Origin: Dolichospermum sp. FACHB-1091
GTDB taxonomy: Bacteria > Cyanobacteriota > Cyanobacteriia > Cyanobacteriales > Nostocaceae
DNA length: 64,000 bases
Direction: 5' to 3'
Assembly (NCBI RefSeq): GCF_014697585.1
Contig: NZ_JACJSB010000008.1
Location: 91,742 to 155,741 of the forward strand
In this document: piece after piece, positions 46,636-56,068 of the stretch
Layout: each line of letters begins with the position of its first letter
Numbering within the stretch: the first letter of the stretch is position 1
Translations under genes and position numbers: made by a program
The notes under the pieces: model-generated
What the model was told of the DNA's origin: nothing
The model's input: the letters and a program-made list of their open reading frames with translations, nothing else
Databases searched by the model: none

Positions 46636-47502
46636 TTACACCTCCGGGGAATATCCGGGTTTTTAACTTGAGTTTGCGACCCCTTATTTTAACTCAATCT
46701 TTGACTGTTTGACTAATACTGATCAATCATATCTAAATTTTTTGTTGATCTTTTTCTTTTGGCAACACCAAAAAATCAATTATCTTTAGAACTTACGTAA
46801 AATACTTCCTAAACCCCTATTTTTCCGTCACCTCTGTGCTTCGAGTGCTTTCTTATTCCATGAATTCTGTGTAAGTCCCATGCAACCAACTGTAATATTA
46901 AGTAAGTCGGCACCATACAATCAATAGACCTTTTGCACAATTGTTTCCGTGGCACGATAGGAGGTTTTAGGTTTTATGTATTTTTGGTGTTCTTTGCGAT
47001 CGCAAATTCAACCATAGCCGTGTAACTCTAACTTTTATCTAAAATTAACACAACCCTTAATCATAACATAAAATTAATTTTGCACTCTTGTCTAATATAC
47101 ATTTTTTTGTAAGAACCCTGAAATAACCTATTTATAAGGTATTTGTTGAATTTACATTTCTTTATATATGTTGATTGTTTAACGCCAACTTACTTAGTCG
47201 GACTTGAATAACAATTCAGCCCAAACAAAGCGTAAACTGGCTTATAACCCTATAAAAACCACCCACTGGCCAGATTTTCGACAGTTTTGATCTTTGGTAG
47301 CCTTGACCTTGAGAAACTTATTGTTGATGGATGTAATTACTAATGACCATAATAATTTTTGTAAAGATCATGATATTTATATATTAAAATATGAAACATT
47401 ATAAAACAAGTGGCAAATTTGTATCTAAGTTCCAATATCCAAATTTTCAATGATGGTCTTGCAGCAAAGTTCAATTGTAATATCAAGGTTGGCTTTCAGA
47501 AT
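46636..47502. other. Long intergenic region with MITE copy
   Basis: About 870 bases lie between the divergent PSRP-3 and DUF2997 genes. A MITE of the AGGACTTACGCA family lies at 46788-46880. Elsewhere I see an AT-rich sequence, a HIP1-like site near 46996 and a TTTAACGCCAACTTACTTAG segment near 47177 related to 38655-38675. No gene or RNA was recognised. Confidence 0.5.
46788..46880. mobile_element. MITE, AGGACTTACGCA family, copy 4 (degenerate)
   Basis: The left end AGAACTTACGTAAAAT and right end TGTGTAAGTCCC are imperfect inverted repeats. The length of about 92 bases equals that of copies 1 and 3. The orientation of the interior (TACTTCCTAAACCCC) is opposite to theirs. Confidence 0.68.
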
Positions 47503-47712
47503 ATGGAAACATTAGAATTCATCATTTATCCAGACGGTCGAGTCCAAGAAAAAGTCACCGGTATTATCGGTGTCTCTTGTGCTGAAGTCACAGCAGCTAT
47601 AGAAGCCCAGCTAGGAAGAGTGTTGAGTCATGAGCCAACTTCTGAGTTTTTTGCCACAAACAACACAGAAAATATTGTGACTAATACGCAAAAAGTCCAC
47701 AGTCAATGGTAA
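47503..47712 (+). CDS. DUF2997 family protein
   Basis: This is a 69-residue protein starting METLEFIIYPDGRVQEKVTG. That segment is the DUF2997 pattern, and a short helical part (SCAEVTAAIEAQLGRVL) and a variable tail follow. I choose the ATG at 47503; the GTG at 47410 would add 31 residues not seen in the family, although its frame is open. It is the first gene of a three-gene set with Ycf35 (39 bases later) and a ferredoxin. DUF2997 is found beside ycf35 in cyanobacteria. Its function is unknown. Confidence 0.78.
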   Translation: METLEFIIYPDGRVQEKVTGIIGVSCAEVTAAIEAQLGRVLSHEPTSEFFATNNTENIVTNTQKVHSQW

Positions 47713-47751
47713 ATTATCCAACCAATTAATTTTTTTTGATTACAAACCACT

Positions 47752-48138
47752 ATGTCACACTTTAGCCAAATCAAGACACAAATCCGCAATCTCGAATCCT
47801 TGCAAGATGCCCTTTCCGCCTTGGGAATAGACTGGAAACCTGGACCTAGTGAGGTACGCGGTTATCGTGGTCAAACTCAGTCCGCAGAAGTAACAATTGA
47901 GCAGGAAAATGGTTATGATATCGGTTTTAGATGGAATGGTCAAGAATACGAATTAGTTGCAGATTTACAATATTGGCAGCAAAATCTATCTGTAGATGGG
48001 TTTTTGCGTCAAGTTACCCAAGGTTATGCTTATCAAACGGTAGTTAAAGAAACTACTAAAGTAGGCTTCCAAGTAGCTGAACAACAAAAAAATGAAGATG
48101 GTTCTATCCGTCTAGTAGTACAACGCTGGAGTACGTAA
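47752..48138 (+). CDS. ycf35: DUF1257 protein Ycf35
   Basis: This 128-residue protein matches Ycf35/DUF1257, which is conserved in cyanobacteria and some algal plastids: MSHFSQIKTQIRNLESLQDAL, RGYRGQTQSAEVTI, GYDIGFRWNGQEYELVADLQ and the tail RLVVQRWS. Its function is unknown. Its stop codon overlaps the ATG of the ferredoxin gene by one base (TAATG), so the two are translationally coupled. It is likely cytosolic. Confidence 0.92.
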   Translation: MSHFSQIKTQIRNLESLQDALSALGIDWKPGPSEVRGYRGQTQSAEVTIEQENGYDIGFRWNGQEYELVADLQYWQQNLSVDGFLRQVTQGYAYQTVVKETTKVGFQVAEQQKNEDGSIRLVVQRWST

Positions 48139-48593
48139 TGCTTGAGTTCCTGCCGTCACGAGAAGAACAAGAAGATCACCGTTCTGGCTTAGAACCAGAA
48201 CTGGGGAGTTTTTGGCAAGATATTCCTGAACGTTCTGGGTTAGAACCAGAATTAGGCGGTGTGGTTCGGCAGAAAGGCGTTTATGTAGATGAAATTACTT
48301 GTATTGGCTGTAAACATTGCGCTCATGTTGCCCGTAATACTTTCTTCATTGAAGAAGATTATGGGCGATCGCGTGTAATTCGTCAAGATGCGGACACAGA
48401 AGAGATAATTCAAGAAGCAATAGATACCTGCCCTGTTGATTGTATCCACTGGGTTGACTATACTGAACTGAAAAATCTAGAAGCGGACAGAAAATATCAA
48501 GTAATTCCTATCGCTGGTTATCCAGTACAACATGGTGTAACCACGACAGAAAAACGCCGGAGGAAACAAAAGTTACAAAAATCCAGTTCTTAA
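48138..48593 (+). CDS. Ferredoxin-like 4Fe-4S protein
   Basis: This 151-residue protein has one [4Fe-4S] domain in the middle: CIGCKHCAHVARNTFFIEED near residue 55-75 and DTCPVDCIHW near 95-105. The spacing CxxCxxC plus CP fits a cluster, with one extra Cys. The N-terminus contains a duplicated nonapeptide RSGLEPELG (residues about 16-24 and 32-40), and the C-terminus is lysine-rich (KRRRKQKLQK). Its ATG overlaps the Ycf35 stop codon, so the two proteins are probably partners. A HIP1-like site lies within the gene. The redox partner is unknown. Confidence 0.85.
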   Translation: MLEFLPSREEQEDHRSGLEPELGSFWQDIPERSGLEPELGGVVRQKGVYVDEITCIGCKHCAHVARNTFFIEEDYGRSRVIRQDADTEEIIQEAIDTCPVDCIHWVDYTELKNLEADRKYQVIPIAGYPVQHGVTTTEKRRRKQKLQKSSS

Positions 48594-49635
48594 ATTACCC
48601 ACAATTTCCGTAATTACGCCAAATAGCAGGAAAGTAGGTGTAATTCATCAATTACTCCTACTCCAAAATAGCTTTTATCCCTAGTTCACGTCGGTGATTA
48701 GTCAAATCTGGCCTAAGTAAGTTCTATTCTTCAAATATAAGAAACATAATAAAAAAATATAAAACATAATAAGTAAAACTTATGAATCCAAAAAAATCTT
48801 TTTTTTGGGTTGAAACCCATTGACTTTTTTCTCTGGAAGTGATATTTTTATAATGGGAATATATCCCTAAATAAAAATTTTACTTCCATCCGATTATTAA
48901 CAATATGAACATATTACCACAGCTAACCCCGTCCTAACACCTTTCAGTCTGAAAGCGAATTTTAAAAAAATTATGAAATTCTAAAAACGAATAATTTAAA
49001 CTTATCAATTATTGGAAAATATGCAGAAGAGAGGTTTAAGAGAGTAATGATACATTCTCAGTGCGGTTATAATACAGAAAGTTCAGCTTGAGTGAGGTAC
49101 ACTTTGGCAAGATGCCCTCACCACAAGAGTTTTATCATTAATATCTGTACTTCATAATATCGGAAACTGCTGTATTTCTAATCTCACTTGGTTACAGGGA
49201 TTAGAAATTAAACGCAGATAAACGCAGATAGACGCGGATATGTACCTCCGTGGATTAGGAAATGCTGTCAATTACAGGTGTATTTTGGCTGAGAATGACA
49301 ACAAAGCGGTTGCATAGGTCTGAAAATAAAAAAAGTTTTCTCTAAAGTTGCACACTTCTAGAAGCAAGAGAACTGTTTCTAGGGAAACAGTAAATTATTA
49401 GTTAAGGTAGTTAGAATTTATGGAAATCATGGAAATTATCGAAATCTCCCCCACTACATCTTAACTAGTGCTTAATCACCTGACGAGTTGATATTTACCA
49501 TTCAATGCCGCTAGTTTTTGTATTCTATTAGACTGTAATCATTTCTTAGTTCTTACTTAACTAAAGGTTATCAATTGAATAATTGTATTGTTAAAAGTTA
49601 TCTTGGGTATGCAATAGCGTGCCACTATCATACAG
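48594..49635. other. Long intergenic region
   Basis: About 1040 AT-rich bases with no recognised gene. It contains a MITE of the TA-flanked family (49075-49172) and a tandem ACGCAGATA-type repeat at 49210-49240 (also seen near 40200-40230). A palindromic A/T stretch (CCAAAAAAATCTTTTTTTTGG) lies near 48788-48808. Confidence 0.5.
49075..49172. mobile_element. MITE, TA-flanked CAGCA...TGCTG family, degenerate
   Basis: This 98-base element is flanked by TA (49073-49074, 49173-49174). The right end CGGAAACTGCTG is canonical, with sub-terminal GTACTTCATAATAT. The left end CAGAAAGTTCAGC with GAGTGAGGTACAC is decayed. Confidence 0.58.
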
Positions 49636-51423
49636 ATGAATTGGATTAGTTTACTAAAAGCGCAACAAACTGACTTCTTAAACCGTGTCAAGAAACCGAA
49701 AACTGCGGATATTTCTCTTTTAGAAAGTCAACTTAGAGGTTATCACAGTGAAGTCATGGCATTTACGGGGGAGTCATTAACAAAGATTCTCGAATGTTCC
49801 CGTCAGCAAGCCGAAATTCTCGCCAAAAATCCGCCACCGATACCACCAGAATATCCTGAATATCCTGATTGGATAATTCCCTTTCCTACCTATTTTCAAC
49901 GTCAAGCTGAGGATTATCTAGTTCGTGAACAAATTGTAGATCGGATGATGACAGAACGGTTAGGAAAATTGGTGAAAAAAGTGCCACAAGACACTTTAGA
50001 AAATATGGTTTTAGATGATGAGGGAAATTTAGATAGTCAAAGTAAATTTACTTATTTATTGACTCATAATCCAAAGGTGAGTATTCAAATTCATGTAGCA
50101 GATGGAGAAAGTTTTAACAGCATTAAAAAAGATAAAATCCGTTGGTCTGTTAGTCAAGAAGATATTAATAACCACCAGGTATTAATTTTTCTGTGTTTGT
50201 TTTATCCAGCAAATACACAATTAGGATACAAAAAACAAACTGTGATTACTGGTTTTTTACCCACAAATCAACTAGAATTTCCAGAATCAAAGACTTATTT
50301 AAATCCTAGTAGTTTGTTGTATGCAGGGGGATTAAATTGGTATTTACAATCTCTTGGTGAAAAACAAGATCATGTACCAATAACTGATGAGAAAACCGTA
50401 GTGGAGACAATTCAAACCTTACCATCAGATCATCCAAAAAAGAAAATTATTGGTGATTGGGAATACTGGCAAACATTGAAAGGACATACTAGAGGTATTA
50501 ACTGTTTAGCCTATGCTATCAAAACTTTGGTAGTCAAAGAAGTCAGGTGTAAAAACGTCAAAACCATCCCAATTTTAGCTAGTGGTAGCAGGGGAGAAAC
50601 AAAATTATGGGATTTAGCCAAAGGTGAATTAATTGAGACATTATCAGAATATCCTTGGGTGGTTTCTGACTTAGTAGATGAAGTTAATGCTTTGGCTTTT
50701 AGTACCGACGGGCAAACATTAGTGACTGTAGGTGCAGATTCCACGGTGAAAATTTGGCATACTGGGGCGTTAGACCTCATTGATATCCTGCATAAACATC
50801 GTGGAGATGTGCGTTGTGTGGCGTTTACACCCGATGGTAAGATGTTAGCAACAGGTGGCCATGATCGCAAGATATTATTTTGGAATTTGCGCGATCGCCA
50901 AGTTGAAAATACGCTATATTTGGATGATACAGCAGCGCATTCAATGGTATTAAGTCAAGATGGCAAAATTTTAATTACAGGTAGCTATCGCAAAATCAAA
51001 GTTTGGGAAACATCCTCAACAAAAAATCAGAAAAATTCCCAAGATACACAACCAATATATAACCTGATGGGTCATTCCCATATTGTTACTACTCTAGCCA
51101 TGAGTGCTGATGCTAAATTTTTAGTCAGTGGTAGTCAAGATCAAACTATTCGAGTTTGGAATTTAGCCACTGGGGAATTAGTTCACACTCTCAAAGGACA
51201 TCGAGATAGTGTGAATGCAGTTGCTTTAAGTCCTGACGAACAAATTATTGCTAGTGGTAGTGCTGATAAAACCATCAAATTGTGGCATTTAGAATCAGGG
51301 GAATTATTAGGGACATTTACAGGTCATAATAACACAGTGACAGCTTTATCCTTTACTGATTCTGGCGAAATGTTAGTCAGTGGAAGTTTGGACAAGACAA
51401 TTAAAATTTGGCAGCGAAGTTAA
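49636..51423 (+). CDS. WD40 repeat protein
   Basis: This protein has 595 residues. The N-terminal 270 residues form a region I do not recognise; it is soluble, with a Pro-rich turn PPPIPPEYPEYPDW near residue 75 and a beta-rich part after 145. Residues about 280-595 contain seven WD40 blades, recognisable by LKGHTRGINCLAYA, VNALAFSTDGQTLVTVGADS, VRCVAFTPDGKMLATGGHDR, VTTLAMSADAKFLVSGSQDQ, VNAVALSPDEQIIASGSADK and VTALSFTDSGEMLVSGSLDK. These should close one propeller that binds protein partners. No enzymatic domain is visible. The gene is preceded by a 1-kb non-coding stretch. Confidence 0.87.
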   Translation: MNWISLLKAQQTDFLNRVKKPKTADISLLESQLRGYHSEVMAFTGESLTKILECSRQQAEILAKNPPPIPPEYPEYPDWIIPFPTYFQRQAEDYLVREQIVDRMMTERLGKLVKKVPQDTLENMVLDDEGNLDSQSKFTYLLTHNPKVSIQIHVADGESFNSIKKDKIRWSVSQEDINNHQVLIFLCLFYPANTQLGYKKQTVITGFLPTNQLEFPESKTYLNPSSLLYAGGLNWYLQSLGEKQDHVPITDEKTVVETIQTLPSDHPKKKIIGDWEYWQTLKGHTRGINCLAYAIKTLVVKEVRCKNVKTIPILASGSRGETKLWDLAKGELIETLSEYPWVVSDLVDEVNALAFSTDGQTLVTVGADSTVKIWHTGALDLIDILHKHRGDVRCVAFTPDGKMLATGGHDRKILFWNLRDRQVENTLYLDDTAAHSMVLSQDGKILITGSYRKIKVWETSSTKNQKNSQDTQPIYNLMGHSHIVTTLAMSADAKFLVSGSQDQTIRVWNLATGELVHTLKGHRDSVNAVALSPDEQIIASGSADKTIKLWHLESGELLGTFTGHNNTVTALSFTDSGEMLVSGSLDKTIKIWQRS

Positions 51424-51659
51424 GTAAACCGACCTTCTGCACCCTAAACTATCACATAAAGAAAATTGGTCATTTAGAGATTTGAGATTGGTGAACTGCT
51501 TACAGTAGTACTTCGCTTTCGCTATCTAAAATTTCCACACTTTTTGCATGAAATTTATCCTTTTAGGTATTCAAAAATCCGAAATGACCGATTATGAAAC
51601 CTGGGGTGCGGAATGTGGAATCCGTAGACTCAGGGCTTTTCGCACTTTTTCGCCAAGCC

Positions 51660-52511
51660 CTACTTACTGAGCCGATACGGTAAATTCATGGTAAACCTAC
51701 TTAGAGCCAAATTTAAGATTTGCTTGAAAGCTAACCAGATGAAAGTTGGGATAGTTGTACTGTAGCGACTAAATAGTCTCAATGGTTCTTGAATCAAACG
51801 ATATAACCACTCACAACCTAAATGACGTATCCAATAGGGTGCTCTTTTATGACTTTCTGCAAAGACAGGAAATGCCCCCCCCAAACCAATCATCACAGCC
51901 TGAATTTTGTCCTTGTGTTGGTTCATCCATAACTCTTGTTTTGGACATCCTAGAGCGACTAAAACTATTCCTGCCCCACTATCATGAATCTTTTTGATTA
52001 TAGCTTCATCCTCTGCGTGTGTGAGTGGACGAAATGGAAAAGGCTCCATGCCAGCAATTTTTACATTTGGAAAGACACGCTCTAACTTCCTTCTCATCTT
52101 CTCTAGAGTTACTATATCAGCACCTAAGAAAAAAAGATGAATGTTTCTTAGTGGAGTTAATTTACACAAAGATAAAAGAATATCCATACCAGCAACGCGG
52201 TTTTGAGCATTTATACCCATTAGTTTCAACATCCAAACCAGCGGCATTCCGTCAGGAGTCACAATATCCGCACTCTTTAAAACAGAGGAAAACTCTGGAT
52301 GCCAATAAGCCTCTACAAGCATATGAGTATTGGATACGCAAATAACTTTGCTCACATTATTCATCGCCCATTCTAATATGATATTTATTTGTACCTCAAA
52401 AGGTAAAGCAGTAACAGGAGAGCCAATAATATCAATTTTGGCAGGCGTTGTTGAAACTTCAAATTTCAGAGATGAATTTAAGTATTGAACTTGATTTTTT
52501 GTAGTTAGCAT
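51660..52511 (-). CDS. WecG/TagA/CpsF-family glycosyltransferase
   Basis: This 283-residue protein belongs to GT26, which transfers N-acetylmannosamine or similar sugars to a lipid-linked acceptor at the inner face of the membrane. Markers are CVSNTHMLVEAYWHPEFSSV, TPDGMPLVWMLKLMG, RVAGMDILLSLC, LVALGCPKQELWM and GLGGAFPVFAESHKRAPYWI. The C-terminus (FKQILNLALSRF) is hydrophobic and may touch the membrane. It is the last gene of a minus-strand pair with the Wzc-like protein, separated by 118 bases that include a GGGAACA repeat at 52584-52606. Its role in exopolysaccharide assembly is inferred from this context. Confidence 0.9.
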   Translation of the reverse strand: MLTTKNQVQYLNSSLKFEVSTTPAKIDIIGSPVTALPFEVQINIILEWAMNNVSKVICVSNTHMLVEAYWHPEFSSVLKSADIVTPDGMPLVWMLKLMGINAQNRVAGMDILLSLCKLTPLRNIHLFFLGADIVTLEKMRRKLERVFPNVKIAGMEPFPFRPLTHAEDEAIIKKIHDSGAGIVLVALGCPKQELWMNQHKDKIQAVMIGLGGAFPVFAESHKRAPYWIRHLGCEWLYRLIQEPLRLFSRYSTTIPTFIWLAFKQILNLALSRFTMNLPYRLSK

Positions 52512-52629
52512 CTTTTTATTTATATTGTTGAGTTGTAAAAATTCAAGGTTTTTCGGTACTTGTTATGCTAAACCGAGAAGAGAAGGGAACTCTTAACAGG
52601 GAACAGAAATCAAATCAAACTCCTATATA

Positions 52630-54822
52630 TTATCGATCAATAGCAATCGCACCCAAAATAGGAGTAGAAGAGAAATTTAATTGCTCTAATGATTTGGCTA
52701 AAACAGAAAGGTTTGTTTTACCTACTCTTATAGCCAAAATACTTGCGTCTGTGTATTTACTCAGCAGATTAGTATCTGCAAAACCTAATAGATGCGATGT
52801 ATCATATATGATTAAATCAAAATTTTGTTTAAATTGTTCTATCAGGCTTTGCATCTGAGGAGATGACAGTAAAATTGTGGGATTTGGGGGAATTTCTCCA
52901 GTAGTCAAGATAAACAAGTTATGCTCTAAAGATGATTTTCCTATATCTTTTGCAGTCGCTCTACTCAGATCATAATTTTTTTCTCCGATACTGCTACTGT
53001 TTGTGTGTATAACATTCTCAAAATTTAGTCCTTCAGAAATCAGATTGCTTAATCCTTTTGTATTGGGTAAGTCTAACATTTTATGGATACTAGGACAACG
53101 TAGATTTGCATCTACCAACAACACCCGTTTACCCATTGCTGCTGCTGTCTGAGCTAGATAAAAAGCAATTGTTGATTTACCATCTCCAGGAGCAGCAGAA
53201 ATCACAGCTAGAGAACGGAGAGAACTATCACTATTTAAAAAGGAAATATTTGTATAAATAGAGCGGAAAGATTCCCAAAAGTTTGAGCTATGCTGTTTTC
53301 GATAAAGCTTACCATTCTTTTCAAACCTAATATGAGGAATATTCCCTAATATTGGCAATTTAATTTTATCTTTAACTTCCTCAAGGTCATAAAAGACGTT
53401 GTTGAGCTTATCTATAATCAAAGCAAATCCTGTGCTTAATAATAACCCCAAAATTGTTCCTAAAATTAAATTTTGTGTGGTACTTGGTGCAATATTTTTA
53501 GGCTGACTAGGAGGAGTAAGTATCTGCCAAGGTATCTGCTTTTGAGCTGAGTCTATGCGTAATCTTTCCCGTTCGGTTAAAAAGTGATTAAGATTATCAA
53601 CAGAAATTTTTAATTGTCGTTCTAAATCATCTTTCTGACGAATAATAAAGGGAAAGTATTTAATTTGTTGCCCCACAGAACTTTCAGCTTGATTAAGAGA
53701 TTGAATTTCTGTTTTTAATACCTCAATTTGTTTATTTATCTCAAGAAATTTTTGAATTTCTCGCAGACGAGCCGAATTTGGTGTAACTGAATCTAAGGAA
53801 TTCATTTTTGTGTTTGACAACGTTATTCCCAAAAGTCGCCGTTTTTGTCTGCCTACTAAATCCAGTAAATTTTGTTTTTGAATCAGCAGAGTTTGAATAT
53901 TTGGACTATTTTCTGTATATTCAGATGATTTTATAGCAATTGCAGTTTCTCTATCTTGGAGTTGGCTTAATAGCTTCTGGTAATCAGGAGACTCACTCAA
54001 TATAGAAATAGCCTCTGCTTCATCAGTTTCCAGTCTCAACTGTTTTTGCAGACTAGTATAGAGTGTTTCAGTTCTAGCTAATTGCATTTCTGTACTTAGC
54101 CGTTTCTGTACAATTTGGTTAAATTGACTAGCAAGTTCCTGTCCTTGAACTTCAGCATTAATCAGTCCATATTTTTGACGAAAAAGTTGTAGTTTTGACT
54201 GAAGATTTTCCACTCTTCTTAGTAGTTGTGGCAATTGTTTTTCAACAAATTTAATTCCCAGTTTAGTTTCTGTTTGGCGTTCATCTAAACTGTATTTTAA
54301 GTATGATTCAGATACTTGATTTAATACAAACAAAACTTTCTTAGGATTGGGATCTTGATAAGTAACTTCTAAAATTTGAGTATTAGGTAGGATTTTGATA
54401 TTAAGTTCCGGTGCGCTGCTACCTGGGTAATACATCTGGACTTTTTGGGTGATAGGATATATCAATTTAGGACTTTGTAAAATATTCAACTTAGTTTCAT
54501 CTATTTTATTAGAATCACTTCTGTTATACCTGTCATCTTGGGCTACTTTATCTTCAGCTGTTATCGGTTCAGTTAAAAGTCTAAATTGAGAGACATAAAT
54601 TGGAGGTTTATTCAAAGCTAATCCCACACTAGCAAATGCAAAAGCGGTTGTTCCGATGGCAATTATAATGATTCTGCGACGAATAACCGCCAATAATTTG
54701 CCTAAGTTTAATCCACCTTCATTACCCTCTTCTGACTGAACTGTATAAACAAAAGGAGTAGATTGAGCCTCTTGTGTATTTATTTGAGATAAATTCTGTA
54801 AAGCATAGGGATTTTTTATCAT
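52630..54822 (-). CDS. Wzc-like polysaccharide co-polymerase / tyrosine autokinase
   Basis: This 730-residue protein has a Wzz domain with a transmembrane segment near residues 50-70 and another near 455-475, separated by a long periplasmic coiled coil (about 180-440). The cytoplasmic domain has a Walker A motif SAAPGDGKST near 541, A' motif LLVDANLR near 570 and Walker B LIIYDT. It should regulate chain length and export of surface polysaccharide. The C-terminus ends GAIAIDR directly after the kinase fold, with no tyrosine-rich tail, which is unusual for a BY-kinase. It starts at ATG 54822. The divergent gene at 55297 begins the sugar-biosynthesis side of the locus. Confidence 0.9.
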   Translation of the reverse strand: MIKNPYALQNLSQINTQEAQSTPFVYTVQSEEGNEGGLNLGKLLAVIRRRIIIIAIGTTAFAFASVGLALNKPPIYVSQFRLLTEPITAEDKVAQDDRYNRSDSNKIDETKLNILQSPKLIYPITQKVQMYYPGSSAPELNIKILPNTQILEVTYQDPNPKKVLFVLNQVSESYLKYSLDERQTETKLGIKFVEKQLPQLLRRVENLQSKLQLFRQKYGLINAEVQGQELASQFNQIVQKRLSTEMQLARTETLYTSLQKQLRLETDEAEAISILSESPDYQKLLSQLQDRETAIAIKSSEYTENSPNIQTLLIQKQNLLDLVGRQKRRLLGITLSNTKMNSLDSVTPNSARLREIQKFLEINKQIEVLKTEIQSLNQAESSVGQQIKYFPFIIRQKDDLERQLKISVDNLNHFLTERERLRIDSAQKQIPWQILTPPSQPKNIAPSTTQNLILGTILGLLLSTGFALIIDKLNNVFYDLEEVKDKIKLPILGNIPHIRFEKNGKLYRKQHSSNFWESFRSIYTNISFLNSDSSLRSLAVISAAPGDGKSTIAFYLAQTAAAMGKRVLLVDANLRCPSIHKMLDLPNTKGLSNLISEGLNFENVIHTNSSSIGEKNYDLSRATAKDIGKSSLEHNLFILTTGEIPPNPTILLSSPQMQSLIEQFKQNFDLIIYDTSHLLGFADTNLLSKYTDASILAIRVGKTNLSVLAKSLEQLNFSSTPILGAIAIDR

Positions 54823-55296
54823 CTCAAACCTTATATAGTTTCTAATTGATTTTCAACTCGATATTTCAATCAATTAAATATAAAACTTGTAGAGTCAAGT
54901 AATTGGTAAGGTAACACTGTTTCATGAGTTGTAGTGGACAAATTGGCATAATCTCTATAAGCTCTTAATTTGGAAAACATATTAGTTGTCACTTTGTCAA
55001 CAGACAAGCAATATGTTTTCTTAATATTTATAATTTAACTGTAGTCATTATAGTTTTATTCAAAACCTGTAAAGATTATTTAAAGTTAACAAAAAAACGT
55101 AAATTAGCTATTGACTTTTATATTGAACTATCATTTAATTGTTTTCAATCCAGTATTTATAATTTCAGATACATCACTTGATTGGCATGGATTTTTCCAA
55201 AGGTGAGAGATTGAATCATCGAATATATATACTCAAGTATCAAAAAGTATACTTTTCTGATTCCTCATGGATTTTAATTATCAAAGGTAGACAAAA
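54823..55296. other. Divergent intergenic region of the polysaccharide locus
   Basis: These 474 very AT-rich bases between wzc-like and the acetyltransferase gene should contain both promoters. I see no repeat family, gene or clear regulatory motif. The region around 55060-55140 is especially A/T-rich. Confidence 0.45.
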
Positions 55297-55848
55297 ATGG
55301 CGATAGATGACAATGTTAGGTTAGGTCAAGACGTAATCATTTTTCATCCTCACCTTGTCAACCTTTACGGTTGTGAAATTGGCGATGAAACTAAGATTGG
55401 TAGCTTTGTGGAAATTCAGAAAAATGTCATAGTTGGATCTAAATGTAAAGTTTCATCACACAGTTTTATTTGTGAGGGCGTGATTATCGAGGATGAAGTA
55501 TTTATTGGTCACGGAGTTATGTTCACCAATGACCTTTACCCTCGTGCAACTAATCAAGACAGTAGCCTAAAAAACGAAACTGATTGGTCTGTAATTAAGA
55601 CTTATGTAAAACGCCGTGCCTCTATTGGTAGTAATGCCACAATCTTACCAGGAGTTACAATTGGTGAAAATGCCATAGTTGGGGCTGGAGCAGTTGTAAC
55701 CCGTGATATTCCCGATTATACAATTGTCGTGGGAGTACCAGCAAAGATCATCGGTAATCTTCCTAAACTGGGCGGCTTTGCCCATAGTAACTTATTAACG
55801 AAATCAGATAATATTTCAGTTTTTAAAGCTATTAGAACCGAGTTTTAA
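55297..55848 (+). CDS. Left-handed beta-helix acetyltransferase (WbpD/WlbB-like)
   Basis: This 183-residue hexapeptide-repeat protein contains [49 protein letters not shown] and the active-site region [20 protein letters not shown] followed by [26 protein letters not shown]. This layout, with TNDLYPR and the catalytic His in IGHGVMF, matches N-acetyltransferases that act on UDP-linked 3-amino sugars (WbpD/WlbB). The neighbours include the matching oxidoreductase and aminotransferase, which supports the assignment. It is separated from the next gene by 220 bases. Confidence 0.85.
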   Translation: MAIDDNVRLGQDVIIFHPHLVNLYGCEIGDETKIGSFVEIQKNVIVGSKCKVSSHSFICEGVIIEDEVFIGHGVMFTNDLYPRATNQDSSLKNETDWSVIKTYVKRRASIGSNATILPGVTIGENAIVGAGAVVTRDIPDYTIVVGVPAKIIGNLPKLGGFAHSNLLTKSDNISVFKAIRTEF

Positions 55849-56068
55849 AACAATATCTTTACCAAATTGAGATCCTAAATAACTTTTGCCAATTTGTCTA
55901 CCATAAATCATGCAACCATGTTACTTTACAACATATCAAAAAAATTTCCTTAAATTTAGCGAAGGTATTGTTAACAAGATTGCTTGTAATCATCACTAGA
56001 AATTGTCATTCTGCTTATTTTGAAAAAATCAAGTTTTGTAAAACTTACTATTTATACGTGGAGATTCC

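Noticed and set aside
48820..48854. TTGACT and TATAAT pair upstream of the WD40 gene
   Set aside because: The spacing is 23 bases, too long for a sigma-70 type promoter.
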